64,000 nt of DNA from Luedemannella flava (GTDB lineage: Bacteria; Actinomycetota; Actinomycetes; Mycobacteriales; Micromonosporaceae), in contig NZ_BAAALT010000034.1 in assembly GCF_039528515.1 (NCBI RefSeq), forward strand, positions 65,123 to 129,122, given 5' to 3'. Below the pieces are notes generated by a model. The model made no database searches and was not told the origin of the DNA. It saw only the letters and a list, made by a program, of their open reading frames with translations. A program made the translations under genes and the position numbers. Below, in pieces: positions 52,778-60,691 of this stretch. How positions within the stretch are numbered: the stretch's first letter is position 1; the number at the start of each line of letters is the position of its first letter.

Positions 52778-52890
52778 TTCGAGGGGGAGTACCCGACGCG
52801 TCACGCGCCGCCGCCAGTACGGACCCGGCCCATCCGGGTTCCGGCGGCGCAGCCACCCGACGCGGGTGGCTCGGGGAGACCTTCGTCCAA
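52778..52890 (+). ncRNA. yybP-ykoY-like manganese riboswitch upstream of terC
   Basis: The leader has the yybP-ykoY landmarks: GGGGGAGTA near its 5' end (52783-52791), an internal long stem (GCCGCCG with CGGCGGC, enclosing GGACCCGG/CCGGGTTCC), a CCACCCG/CGGGTGG hairpin, and GAGACCTTCG near the 3' end. The P1 strands would be TTCGAGG at the start and CCTTCG at the end. The class senses Mn2+ and is known upstream of TerC- and MntP-type exporter genes, as here. The assignment is from pattern memory and was not modelled computationally. Confidence 0.75.
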
Positions 52891-52930
52891 CAGCGCCGGC
52901 CTCTGCCCCGAGGTCCGGCTGGACGGAAGG
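52880..52930 (+). promoter_or_regulatory. Sequestering hairpin over the terC ribosome binding site
   Basis: CCTTCGTCCA (52880-52889), the 3' strand of the riboswitch P1 helix, is complementary with one bulge to TGGACGGAAGG (52920-52930), which contains the terC Shine-Dalgarno GGAAGG. GCCGG and CCGGC extend the pairing inside. When Mn2+ stabilises P1, this hairpin cannot form and the ribosome binding site is freed. Confidence 0.65.
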
Positions 52931-52938
52931 TTTTCCCG

Positions 52939-53937
52939 TTGTCTGTTTCCTGGTGGGTCTGGGCTGCGGTGATGCTGGTGGTCGCCGCGATGCTCGCGGT
53001 TGACCTGTTCCTGCACCGCGACAACCACGTCATCGGCTTGCGCGAGGCCGCGATCTGGTCCGGCATCTGGATCGCCGCCGGGCTGCTGTTCGGCGTGCTT
53101 CTGTGGGCGTGGCAGGGCGGCGAGGTGGCCGGCGCCTACTACGCCGGCTACCTGATCGAAAAGGCGCTGTCGATCGACAACGTGTTCGTCTTCGCGCTGA
53201 TCTTCACCTACTTCGCCGTCCCGGCCGCGTTCCAGCACAAGGTGCTGTTCTGGGGTGTGATCGGCGCGCTGCTGTGCCGGCTGGTGTTCATCTTCGTCGG
53301 CGTCGAGCTGCTGGAGACCTTCTTCTGGACCGCGTACCTGTTCGGCGCGTTCCTGGTCTACACCGGCTACAAGATGGCGTTCCGGCACGGCGGGCAGACC
53401 CCGCCCGACCGCAACCCGGTCGTGCGCGTGGTGCGCCGGATCATCCCCACCGACCCGGCCTACCACGGCGACACGTTCTTCACCCGTGTCGACGGCAAGC
53501 GCGTCGCGACGTTGCTGTTCGTCGTCCTGATCGCGGTCGAGGCCACCGACCTGATCTTCGCGATCGACTCCGTCGCGGCGATCCTGGCGATCACCACCAG
53601 CACGTTCATCGTGTGGACCGCCAACGCGTTCGCCATCCTCGGCCTGCGCAGCCTGTACTTCTGCCTGGCCGGCCTGCTGCGCCGCTTCGTGCACCTGCAC
53701 TACGGCCTGGCCGTGCTTCTCGCCTTCGCCGGCATCAAGCTGATCCTGTCCGAGACGCCGGTCGGCAAACTGCCCATCCCCGTCACGCTGGGCGTGATCG
53801 TCGTGACGATCACCGTGTCGATCGTCTGGAGCCTGCGCAGCACCCGCAGCGCCCCTTCCGATGTCATCGCCGGCACCGCCGCCGTCAGCGCCAACGACCC
53901 GGCGGGCCCGGCCGGCACGACGGCCTCCCGCCGTTGA
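52939..53937 (+). CDS. terC: TerC-family manganese exporter
   Basis: A 332-residue TerC/Alx-like membrane protein with about nine hydrophobic helices. The family motifs EKALSIDNVFVFALIF and EATDLIFAIDSVAAILAIT carry the paired acidic residues that line the ion path. The C-terminal tail of about 30 residues is Ala/Pro/Thr-rich. The start is the rare TTG at 52939, eight bases after GGAAGG. Related proteins export Mn2+ and are switched on by Mn2+ through a yybP-ykoY riboswitch, which is present upstream. Confidence 0.9.
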   Translation: MSVSWWVWAAVMLVVAAMLAVDLFLHRDNHVIGLREAAIWSGIWIAAGLLFGVLLWAWQGGEVAGAYYAGYLIEKALSIDNVFVFALIFTYFAVPAAFQHKVLFWGVIGALLCRLVFIFVGVELLETFFWTAYLFGAFLVYTGYKMAFRHGGQTPPDRNPVVRVVRRIIPTDPAYHGDTFFTRVDGKRVATLLFVVLIAVEATDLIFAIDSVAAILAITTSTFIVWTANAFAILGLRSLYFCLAGLLRRFVHLHYGLAVLLAFAGIKLILSETPVGKLPIPVTLGVIVVTITVSIVWSLRSTRSAPSDVIAGTAAVSANDPAGPAGTTASRR

Positions 53938-53974
53938 CCGCGCCCGCCCGCGCTGCCCCCACGCCACCCGCGCG

Positions 53975-54012
53975 CTCTTGGTGGGACCGGGGCGCCGTCG
54001 CCCCGGCAAGAG
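53975..54012 (+). terminator. Terminator after terC
   Basis: An inner stem CCGGGGCG/CGCCCCGG with loop CCGT is enclosed by CTCTTG/CAAGAG. It lies 37 bases past the terC stop. The rest of the gap to prcA (54013-54162) shows nothing that I can recognise. Confidence 0.65.
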
Positions 54013-54162
54013 TGCACTTTGGGCGGCATCCCTCTGCGGAAATGGCCGGTCAATGTGCACACGTGCTGTCGTGCCATGCGAGGGTCTCGCCACATGTTCA
54101 CATATGGCGGGAGCAACGTGCCGTCGGAACGGCCCGGCGTGCGGGCGGTCGTGAGGCGGAGG

Positions 54163-55071
54163 TCAGTCGGGGGCGCCGGTGGAGGAGTCGCCGCCCGCGG
54201 TCTTGTCGCGGCCGGTGTCCTCGTCCTCCGGGGCCTCGGCGCCGGCCTCCTCGGCCAGCTCCTTCTCGGCGCGGACGGTCGCGGTGCCGGTGGTCTTGGC
54301 GGGAGTCGCCTTCACCGGGTTGGCGGGGCTGCCCTTCTCCGGTTCGTCGCCCTCGCCCTCCTTGGCGCCGGACGCACCCGCCAGCAGGGCGGTCAGCGCG
54401 GCGCCGGTCACCCGGCGGAACGCCCGGCCGACCTTGCGGCGGTCGAGGACGGCGATCTCCAGCTGGTCGGCCACGAGGGTGCGCGGGGCGCCGTTCTCAC
54501 CGCCGACGCTGCCGATCGCCTTGAGCGCGAGTGCGAGCGCCTCGTTCAGCCCCATTTCGGCGTTGTGGCCCTGGCGCACCACGCCGGACAGCGCGTCGAC
54601 CTGGCCGCCCATGACCACGAAGCCCGGCTCGTCGCTGACCGAGCCGTCGTACGTGAGGCGGTAGAGCTCGTCGGTGGCAGAGGTCTGACCGACCTCGGCC
54701 ACGCAGATCTCCACCTCGAACGGCTTGGACTGCTCGGTGAAGATCGCGCCGAGCGTCTGGGCGTAGGCCGTGGCGAGCGCCCGGCCCGTCACGTCGCGCC
54801 GGTCGTAGGAGTAGCCCCGCAGGTCGGCCAGGCGCACCCCGGCCGCCCGCAGGTTCTCGAACTCGTTGTACCGCCCGACCGCGGCGAAGCCGATCCGGTC
54901 GTAGATCTCGCTCACCTTGTGCAGCGTCGTGGAGAGGTTCTCCGCCACGAACAGGACGCCACCCTCGTAGCTCAACACGACCACGTTGCGGCCCCGCGCG
55001 ATGTTCTTGCGCGCGTACTCCGAACGGTCCCGCATGATCTGCTCGGGTGAGGCGTAGAACTGCATGGCCAT
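54163..55071 (-). CDS. prcA: Proteasome alpha subunit
   Basis: A 302-residue alpha subunit. The N-terminal gating region is MAMQFYASPEQIMRDRSEYARKNIARGR, followed by the conserved VVVLSYEGGVLFVAEN and RYNEFENLR. From about residue 235 there is a long acidic, Ala/Glu-rich tail, longer than in Mycobacterium (about 248 residues). It forms the outer rings of the 20S core and receives the GQYL tail of Arc/Mpa. AAGGAG lies 11 bases before the ATG. It is 46 bp downstream of prcB. Confidence 0.94.
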   Translation of the reverse strand: MAMQFYASPEQIMRDRSEYARKNIARGRNVVVLSYEGGVLFVAENLSTTLHKVSEIYDRIGFAAVGRYNEFENLRAAGVRLADLRGYSYDRRDVTGRALATAYAQTLGAIFTEQSKPFEVEICVAEVGQTSATDELYRLTYDGSVSDEPGFVVMGGQVDALSGVVRQGHNAEMGLNEALALALKAIGSVGGENGAPRTLVADQLEIAVLDRRKVGRAFRRVTGAALTALLAGASGAKEGEGDEPEKGSPANPVKATPAKTTGTATVRAEKELAEEAGAEAPEDEDTGRDKTAGGDSSTGAPD

Positions 55072-55117
55072 GGGTGGCGAGTCTCCTTAAGCCGGGTGGA
55101 CAGGAACGGAAGGTGGA

Positions 55118-55963
55118 TCAGCCGCCGATGGTCTCGTGGCGGGCGGCCACGACCGCCTCCGCGATAGCGGCGGTCTCGCTCTCCGTCAGGCGGTTGGTGC
55201 CGTCGGCGCTGGCCGTCATCACCACGGGGTAGATCTTGCGGATGAGGTCCGGCCCGCCGGTGGCGGTGTCGTCGTCGGCGGCGTCGTAGAGCGCCTCGAC
55301 CGCGAGCCGCGCGGCCTCATCGGCGGTCAGGCCGGGCCGGAAGCGCTTCTTCAGGGCCGCCTTGGCGAACAGCGAACCGGACCCGATGCCGTCGTAGCCG
55401 GTCTCCTCGTAGCAGCCGCCGGCCACGTCGAAGCTGAAGATCCGACCGGCCCGCGCGGGGTCGGTGGCAGCGAGGTCGAAGCCGGCGAACAGCGGGATGA
55501 CCGCGAGCCCCTGCATGGCGGCGCCCAGGTTGTTGCGGATCATCGTGGCCAGCCGGTTGGCCTTGCCGTCGAGGGACAGCATCGTGCCCTCGATCTTCTC
55601 GTAGTGCTCCAGCTCGACCTGGAACAGCCGCATCAGCTCGATGCCCACCCCGGCCGTGCCGGCGATGCCCACCAGCGAGTACGCGTCGGCGGGGTGGACC
55701 TTCTCGATGTCGCGGCTGGCGATCAGGTTGCCCATGGTGGCGCGCCGGTCGCCGGCCATCACCACGCCGCCCGCGTAGGTGATCGCCACGATGGTGGTGG
55801 CGTGCGGGGCGACGTCCGCGTCCAGGCCCGGCGGCAGGGGCCGCCGGCCCGGCAGCAGCGACGGCGCGGCGGCCGTCAGGAAGTCGGTGAACGACGACGT
55901 GCCCACGCTGGTGAAGACGTCGGGCAGGCGGCCGGACGGGTCAAAACCGAGGGGCACGCTCAC
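55118..55963 (-). CDS. prcB: Proteasome beta subunit
   Basis: A 281-residue beta subunit made with a propeptide of about 55 residues. Autocleavage before T56 (HA/TTIVAITYAGG) exposes the catalytic Thr. The following VMAGDRRATMGNLIASRDIEKVHPADAYSLVGIAGTAG is the family core with the active-site Asp and Lys region. The GTG overlaps the pup stop (GTGA), so Pup and the core are made together. Confidence 0.95.
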   Translation of the reverse strand: MSVPLGFDPSGRLPDVFTSVGTSSFTDFLTAAAPSLLPGRRPLPPGLDADVAPHATTIVAITYAGGVVMAGDRRATMGNLIASRDIEKVHPADAYSLVGIAGTAGVGIELMRLFQVELEHYEKIEGTMLSLDGKANRLATMIRNNLGAAMQGLAVIPLFAGFDLAATDPARAGRIFSFDVAGGCYEETGYDGIGSGSLFAKAALKKRFRPGLTADEAARLAVEALYDAADDDTATGGPDLIRKIYPVVMTASADGTNRLTESETAAIAEAVVAARHETIGG

Positions 55964-56178
55964 TCCCCGCCCTTCTGGACGTAACCGCGCACGAACTCCT
56001 CCGCGTTCTCCTCCAGCACCGAGTCGATCTCGTCGAGGAGGTCGTCGACGTCCTCGGTGAGCTTCTCGACGCGCTCGGCCACCTCAGGGTTGGCCTCGGG
56101 CGCCGGAGCCTCGTCGGTCTCCTCGTCGCGGCGGGACTTGCCGGACTGGGACTGCCCGCCGGAATCGCGTGTAGCCAT
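55960..56178 (-). CDS. pup: Prokaryotic ubiquitin-like protein Pup (GGE-ending)
   Basis: A 72-residue Pup. It has an acidic, disordered N-terminal half, the Arc/Mpa-binding coiled-coil segment (VAERVEKLTEDVDDLLDEIDSVLEEN) and the C-terminal EFVRGYVQKGGE. The last residue is already glutamate, so no deamidation by Dop is needed before ligation by PafA. The ATG has GGAGGAGGG just upstream. A TAGGTT box about 30 bases before may be its own promoter, separate from dop. Confidence 0.95.
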   Translation of the reverse strand: MATRDSGGQSQSGKSRRDEETDEAPAPEANPEVAERVEKLTEDVDDLLDEIDSVLEENAEEFVRGYVQKGGE

Positions 56179-56287
56179 CCTGCCCTCCTCCAACATCGGT
56201 TGCAGAAAACCTACCTCGGCCACGACCCAAAATCCTCAGCGCTCCCACGGGTTTCGCCCAGGGCGCACGATCTTGGGCCCCGAGGGG

Positions 56288-57796
56288 TCAGTTGGCCGTG
56301 ATGATCTCGAGAAGATCCTTCGCGCTGGGGCACCGGTCGAACAGGGCGCCCACGTGCTTGCGGGTGCCCCGCTCGGGCTCCATCATCGGCACCCGGACGA
56401 GGGACTCGCGGCCGACGTCGAAGATGACCGAGTCCCAGCTGGCGGCGACGACCTCACTGGCGTACTTGGCCAGGCAACGACCACGGAAGTACGCCCGGGT
56501 GTCCTCCGGCGGTTCCGTCATCGCGCGACGCACCTCGTCGTCGTCGAAGAGGCGCTCCATCGCGCCGCGCGCCACCAGGCGGTGGTAGAGGCCCTTCTCG
56601 GGGCGCACGTCCGAGTACTGCAGGTCGACCAGTTGCAGCTTGGAGGAGCCCCAGCCGAGGCCCTCGCGCTCGCGGTAGCCCTCCAGCAGCCGCAGCTTGG
56701 CCACCCAGTCGAGCTCGTTGGCGCACAGCATCGGGTCGCGGCCGAGCCGGTCGAGCACGCTCTCCCAGCGGGCCAGCACGTCCTCGGTGATGTCGTCGGT
56801 GCCGTCGGCGTCCACAAAGGAGCGGGCGCGCTCCAGGTACGCCCATTGCAGGTCGAGCGCGGTGAGCCGGCGCCCGTCGCGCAGCCGCATGAGGTGCGAC
56901 AGGGTCGGGTCGTGGCTGACCGCCTTGAGCTCGCCCACCGGGTCGGCGATGCCCAGGTCGGGGGTGAGCACCTTGGCCTCGATCATCGCGAGGACGAGGG
57001 AGGTCGTGCCCGCCTTGAGGTAGGTGGAGATCTCCGACAGGTTCGCGTCCCCGATGATCACGTGGAGGCGACGGTACTTGTCCGCGTCGGCGTGGGGCTC
57101 GTCGCGGGTGTTGATGATGGGCCGCTTCAGTGTCGTCTCCAGGCCGACCTCGACCTCGAAGAAGTCGGCGCGTTGCGAGAGCTGGAACCCGGCCTGCGAG
57201 CCGTCCTGGCCGATGCCGACGCGGCCGGCGCCGCAGACGATCTGCCGGGTCACGAAGAACGGGGTCAGGTGCGTGACGATGTCCGCGAACGGCGTCTGGC
57301 GCGCCATCAGGTAATTCTCGTGCGTACCGTAGCTTGCGCCCTTGTTGTCGGTGTTGTTCTTGTAGAGGTGGATCTGCCCCACGGTCGGCACGGTCGCCGC
57401 GCGCCGCGCCGCCTCGGCCATCACCCGCTCCCCCGCCTTGTCCCACAGCACCAGGTCGCGCGGGTTGGTGACCTCGGGCGTCGAGTACTCCGGGTGGGCG
57501 TGGTCGACGTAGAGCCGGGCGCCGTTGGTCAGGATGACGTTGGCCAGGCCCAGGTCCTCGTCGGCGAGCGCCTCGGCCGGGTCGTAGAGGGCGCCGGAGT
57601 AGGTGAAGCCGCGGGCGTCGCGCAGCGGCGACTCCTCCTCGTAGTCCCACCGCGCGCGGCCGCCGCGCGTCAGCTCGGGACGGGCGCCGTAGGCGTTGAC
57701 CACCTGCGACGACGTGACCATGGGGTTCGCCGCGGGCTGACCCGGCACGGAGACGCCGTACTCGACCTCGCTGCCCATGATGCGTCGGACACTCAC
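56288..57796 (-). CDS. dop: Pup deamidase/depupylase Dop
   Basis: A 502-residue carboxylate-amine-ligase-like protein. It starts SVRRIMGSEVEYGVSVPGQ (GSEVEYG in place of the PafA GLETEYG), has the Dop-specific insert LTRGGRARWDYEEESPLRDARGF and ends GALFDRCPSAKDLLEIITAN. Because Pup ends in Glu here, its main task is presumably removing Pup from proteins rather than deamidation. The GTG has AGGAG nine bases upstream. It lies between arc and pup; a terminator-like hairpin separates it from arc. Confidence 0.95.
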   Translation of the reverse strand: MSVRRIMGSEVEYGVSVPGQPAANPMVTSSQVVNAYGARPELTRGGRARWDYEEESPLRDARGFTYSGALYDPAEALADEDLGLANVILTNGARLYVDHAHPEYSTPEVTNPRDLVLWDKAGERVMAEAARRAATVPTVGQIHLYKNNTDNKGASYGTHENYLMARQTPFADIVTHLTPFFVTRQIVCGAGRVGIGQDGSQAGFQLSQRADFFEVEVGLETTLKRPIINTRDEPHADADKYRRLHVIIGDANLSEISTYLKAGTTSLVLAMIEAKVLTPDLGIADPVGELKAVSHDPTLSHLMRLRDGRRLTALDLQWAYLERARSFVDADGTDDITEDVLARWESVLDRLGRDPMLCANELDWVAKLRLLEGYREREGLGWGSSKLQLVDLQYSDVRPEKGLYHRLVARGAMERLFDDDEVRRAMTEPPEDTRAYFRGRCLAKYASEVVAASWDSVIFDVGRESLVRVPMMEPERGTRKHVGALFDRCPSAKDLLEIITAN

Positions 57797-57847
57797 TGGG
57801 ACGGCTCCTCGCTATGGGGACTTATGCACCCACCGTATCTGCCAACG

Positions 57848-57886
57848 CCTCGGGGCGGGCGCGGCACCGCCGCACCCGCCCCGAGG
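57848..57886 (-). terminator. Terminator between arc and dop
   Basis: CCTCGGGGCGGG (57848-57859) pairs with CCCGCCCCGAGG (57875-57886), with a nested GCGGC/GCCGC hairpin in the loop. It lies directly after the arc stop. dop therefore probably has its own promoter. Confidence 0.7.
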
Positions 57887-57893
57887 ATGTCCG

Positions 57894-59675
57894 CTACAGG
57901 TACTGGCCGGTGTTGCTGACGGTGTCGATCGACCGGCCCGACTCGGCGCCCTTGCCGCCGGAGACGAGCGTGCGGATGTAGACGATCCGCTCGCCCTTCT
58001 TGCCGGAGATGCGGGCCCAGTCGTCGGGGTTGGTGGTGTTGGGCAGGTCCTCGTTCTCCCGGAACTCGTCGACGCAGGCGTCGAGCAGGTGCTGCAGGCG
58101 CAGACCCTTGCGACCGGTGGACAGGAACTCCTTGATGGCCATCTTCTTGCCGCGGTCGACGATGTTCTGCACCATGGCGCCCGAGTTGAAGTCCTTGAAG
58201 TACAGGACCTCCTTGTCGCCGTTGGCGTAGGTGACCTCGAGGAAGCGGTTCTCCTCGGTCTCCGAGTACATCCGTAGGACGGTCGCCTGGATCATCGCCT
58301 GCACGCAGGCGTCGGCGGAGCCGCCGTGCTCGGCCAGGTCGTCCGCGTGCAGCGGCAGCCCGGTCAGGATGTACTTGGAGAAGATGTCCTTGGCGGCCTC
58401 GGCGTCCGGGCGCTCGATCTTGATCTTGACGTCGAGCCGGCCCGGGCGCAGGATCGCCGGGTCGATCATGTCCTCCCGGTTGGAGGCACCGATGACGATG
58501 ACGTTCTCCAGCCCTTCCACGCCGTCGATCTCGCTGAGCAGCTGCGGGACGATCGTGTTCTCCACGTCGGAGCTCACGCCCGAACCACGGGTGCGGAAGA
58601 TCGAGTCCATCTCGTCGAAGAACACGATGACCGGCGTGCCCTCGCTGGCCTTCTCGCGGGCCCGCTGGAAGATCAGCCGGATGTGCCGCTCGGTCTCGCC
58701 GACGTACTTGTTGAGCAGCTCCGGGCCCTTGATGTTGAGGAAGTAGCTGGTCTTCTTCTCCTCGCCGCGCTTGTCGGCGATCTTCTTGGCCAGCGAGTTG
58801 GCCACCGCCTTGGCGATGAGCGTCTTGCCGCAGCCGGGCGGGCCGTAGAGCAGCACGCCCTTCGGCGGGCGCAGCTGGTGCTCGCGGAACAGGTCGGCGT
58901 GCAGGAACGGCAGCTCCACCGCGTCGCGGATCTGCTCGATCTGGGAGTGCAGGCCGCCGATGTCGGTGTAGTCGACGTCGGGCACCTCCTCCAGGACGAG
59001 CTCCTCGACCTCGCTCTTGGGGATCCGCTCGTAGGCGTAGGCGCTGCGCGGTTCGATGAGCAGCGAGTCGCCGGACCGTAGGACGCCGCTGGACAGCGTG
59101 TCGGCGAGGTGGACCACCCGCTCCTCGTCGGCATGCGAGATGACCAGGGCCCGGTCGACAACGCCGGTCTCGGCGTTCTCCATGAGCTCCTTGAGCATCA
59201 CGACCTCGCCGGCCCGCTCGAAGCCGAGCGCGTCAACGATGTTGAGCGCGTCGTTGAGCAGCACCTCCTGGCCGCGGCGCAGGTCCTCGACGTCGATCGC
59301 CGGTGACACCGCGACCCGCAGCTTCCGACCGCCGGTGAAGACGTCCACCGTGCCGTCGGGGTAGCGACCGAGGAAGACGCCGTAGCCGCTCGGCGGCTGT
59401 GCCAGGCGGTCGACCTCCTCCTTGAGCGTGACGATCTGGGCCCGCGCCTCCTTGAGCGTCGCCACGAGCCGTTCGTTGTTCTCTGTCGCCCGAGCCAACT
59501 GCGCCTGCGTCGCGGCGAGTCGCTCCTCCAACTGACGAACATGCCGTGGGCTCTCGGTCAGCTTCCGCCTCACCAGGGCGAGTTCCTCCTGGAGGAACGC
59601 GACCTGCGTGGCGAGATCGTGGGCCTCCCTCTCCCAGCGTTCGGCGCGAGCATCCGCGTCCTCACTGCGTGCCAC
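57894..59675 (-). CDS. arc: Proteasomal ATPase Arc/Mpa
   Basis: A 593-residue AAA+ ATPase. An N-terminal coiled coil (about residues 15-92) binds Pup. Two OB-type domains (about 95-230) come next, then the AAA module with Walker A GPPGCGKT (278-285), Walker B VIVFFDEMDSIF and the arginine-finger region PAILRPGRLD. The protein ends SNTGQYL; the GQYL tail docks into and opens the PrcA gate. It unfolds pupylated proteins for PrcBA. GTG is preceded by GGGAGGTGGGAC. It is divergent from a ferredoxin gene. Confidence 0.95.
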   Translation of the reverse strand: MARSEDADARAERWEREAHDLATQVAFLQEELALVRRKLTESPRHVRQLEERLAATQAQLARATENNERLVATLKEARAQIVTLKEEVDRLAQPPSGYGVFLGRYPDGTVDVFTGGRKLRVAVSPAIDVEDLRRGQEVLLNDALNIVDALGFERAGEVVMLKELMENAETGVVDRALVISHADEERVVHLADTLSSGVLRSGDSLLIEPRSAYAYERIPKSEVEELVLEEVPDVDYTDIGGLHSQIEQIRDAVELPFLHADLFREHQLRPPKGVLLYGPPGCGKTLIAKAVANSLAKKIADKRGEEKKTSYFLNIKGPELLNKYVGETERHIRLIFQRAREKASEGTPVIVFFDEMDSIFRTRGSGVSSDVENTIVPQLLSEIDGVEGLENVIVIGASNREDMIDPAILRPGRLDVKIKIERPDAEAAKDIFSKYILTGLPLHADDLAEHGGSADACVQAMIQATVLRMYSETEENRFLEVTYANGDKEVLYFKDFNSGAMVQNIVDRGKKMAIKEFLSTGRKGLRLQHLLDACVDEFRENEDLPNTTNPDDWARISGKKGERIVYIRTLVSGGKGAESGRSIDTVSNTGQYL

Positions 59676-59809
59676 GTCCCACCTCCCCGGGGGGTACTGC
59701 CTGACGCGGCCGGAGCCGCGTCCTGCTCTCGTGCCATAAACACTAACCGGTCCGGGGGCGGTCTGGACCTACCCGAGGCCGCTGTCGCAAGGTCGTTATC
59801 GCCGTGCGG

Positions 59810-59815
59810 TACGGT
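59810..59815 (+). promoter_or_regulatory. Leaderless -10 box (TACGGT) of the ferredoxin gene
   Basis: TACGGT is seven bases before the GTG at 59823. Confidence 0.5.
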
Positions 59816-59822
59816 CGAGCAC

Positions 59823-60104
59823 GTGACGAGGGAACCCCTTCGGGTCTGGGTCGACCAGGACCTGTGCACCGGTGACGGGCTGTGCGTGCAGTACGCCCCG
59901 GAGGTCTTCGAGTTCGATATCGACGGGCTGGCGTACGTCAAGGGCACCGACGGTGAGCTGCAAACTTCCCCCGGTAGTCAGGTCGACGTCCCGGACCACC
60001 TGCACCTGGAGATCATCGACGCGGCCAAGGAGTGCCCCGGCGACTGCATCCACGTCCAGCGCGCCTCGGACGGCGTCGCGGTGGCGGGCCCCAACGCCGA
60101 CTGA
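59823..60104 (+). CDS. Ferredoxin
   Basis: A 93-residue ferredoxin: DQDLCTGDGLCVQYAPEVFEFDIDGLAYV carries Cx5C (C16, C22), and AKECPGDCIHV carries the CP pair. This cysteine set matches the single-cluster (3Fe-4S-like) ferredoxins that often serve cytochrome P450s, but no P450 or reductase gene is nearby. Such a ferredoxin next to arc is seen in other actinobacteria. The GTG is supported by the leaderless -10 box. Confidence 0.87.
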   Translation: MTREPLRVWVDQDLCTGDGLCVQYAPEVFEFDIDGLAYVKGTDGELQTSPGSQVDVPDHLHLEIIDAAKECPGDCIHVQRASDGVAVAGPNAD

Positions 60105-60118
60105 CGTCGGAACCGACG

Positions 60119-60691
60119 TCAGATTGGGCGGCCCACCAAAGATCCGACAAGCTGGGCAAACTCCTCAAGACGGGCAATTTGCCCCGGCCCGCCGTCGTCC
60201 AGCGTCTTGCCGAAGCGCAGCGCGTCGTGGCGGACCCCGCCCACATCCTCCCGGCCCGACCCCGCCCCGGCCTCGTCGAGCGAGCTGAGCAGCAGGTAGA
60301 CGTCGACGCCGTCGACCCGCACCTGACCGTCCGCGCTGCGCAACAGCCGCCGGCGGCAGCCCACCTCGGTGACCGCCGACAGCGGCACCACCCGGATCGA
60401 CGACGTCATCGCGCCCGCCGGCCCGTCGGTCGGGGCCATGTCCTCGCCGTGCCACAGCACCAGACGGGTGCCGTCGCAGATGGCGACCTCCTGCCAGACG
60501 CCGTTCACCTCGTTGACGAAGCGCTCCAGCGTGAAGCCGAGCACCGAGCCGCCCGAGAGCACCCCGTCGAGGGCCTCCAGCGCCACGTCCGGGTCACGCA
60601 GGTAGGCGCGCGCGGCCGAGTCCAGGTCGGGGTAGGGCGACCAGTCGGGGAACACCGCGGGCAGGTCGTTGCCGTAGGCCGGCCGGTTCAC
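60119..60691 (-). CDS. DUF5998-type hypothetical protein
   Basis: A 190-residue protein that I recognise only as an actinobacterial conserved hypothetical (DUF5998-like). It is soluble, has no signal, and contains FTLERFVNEVNGVWQEVAICDGTRLVLWHGEDM. Its GTG overlaps the trmI stop (GTGA), so it is translated with trmI. A role connected to tRNA methylation is only a guess from position. Confidence 0.7.
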   Translation of the reverse strand: MNRPAYGNDLPAVFPDWSPYPDLDSAARAYLRDPDVALEALDGVLSGGSVLGFTLERFVNEVNGVWQEVAICDGTRLVLWHGEDMAPTDGPAGAMTSSIRVVPLSAVTEVGCRRRLLRSADGQVRVDGVDVYLLLSSLDEAGAGSGREDVGGVRHDALRFGKTLDDGGPGQIARLEEFAQLVGSLVGRPI

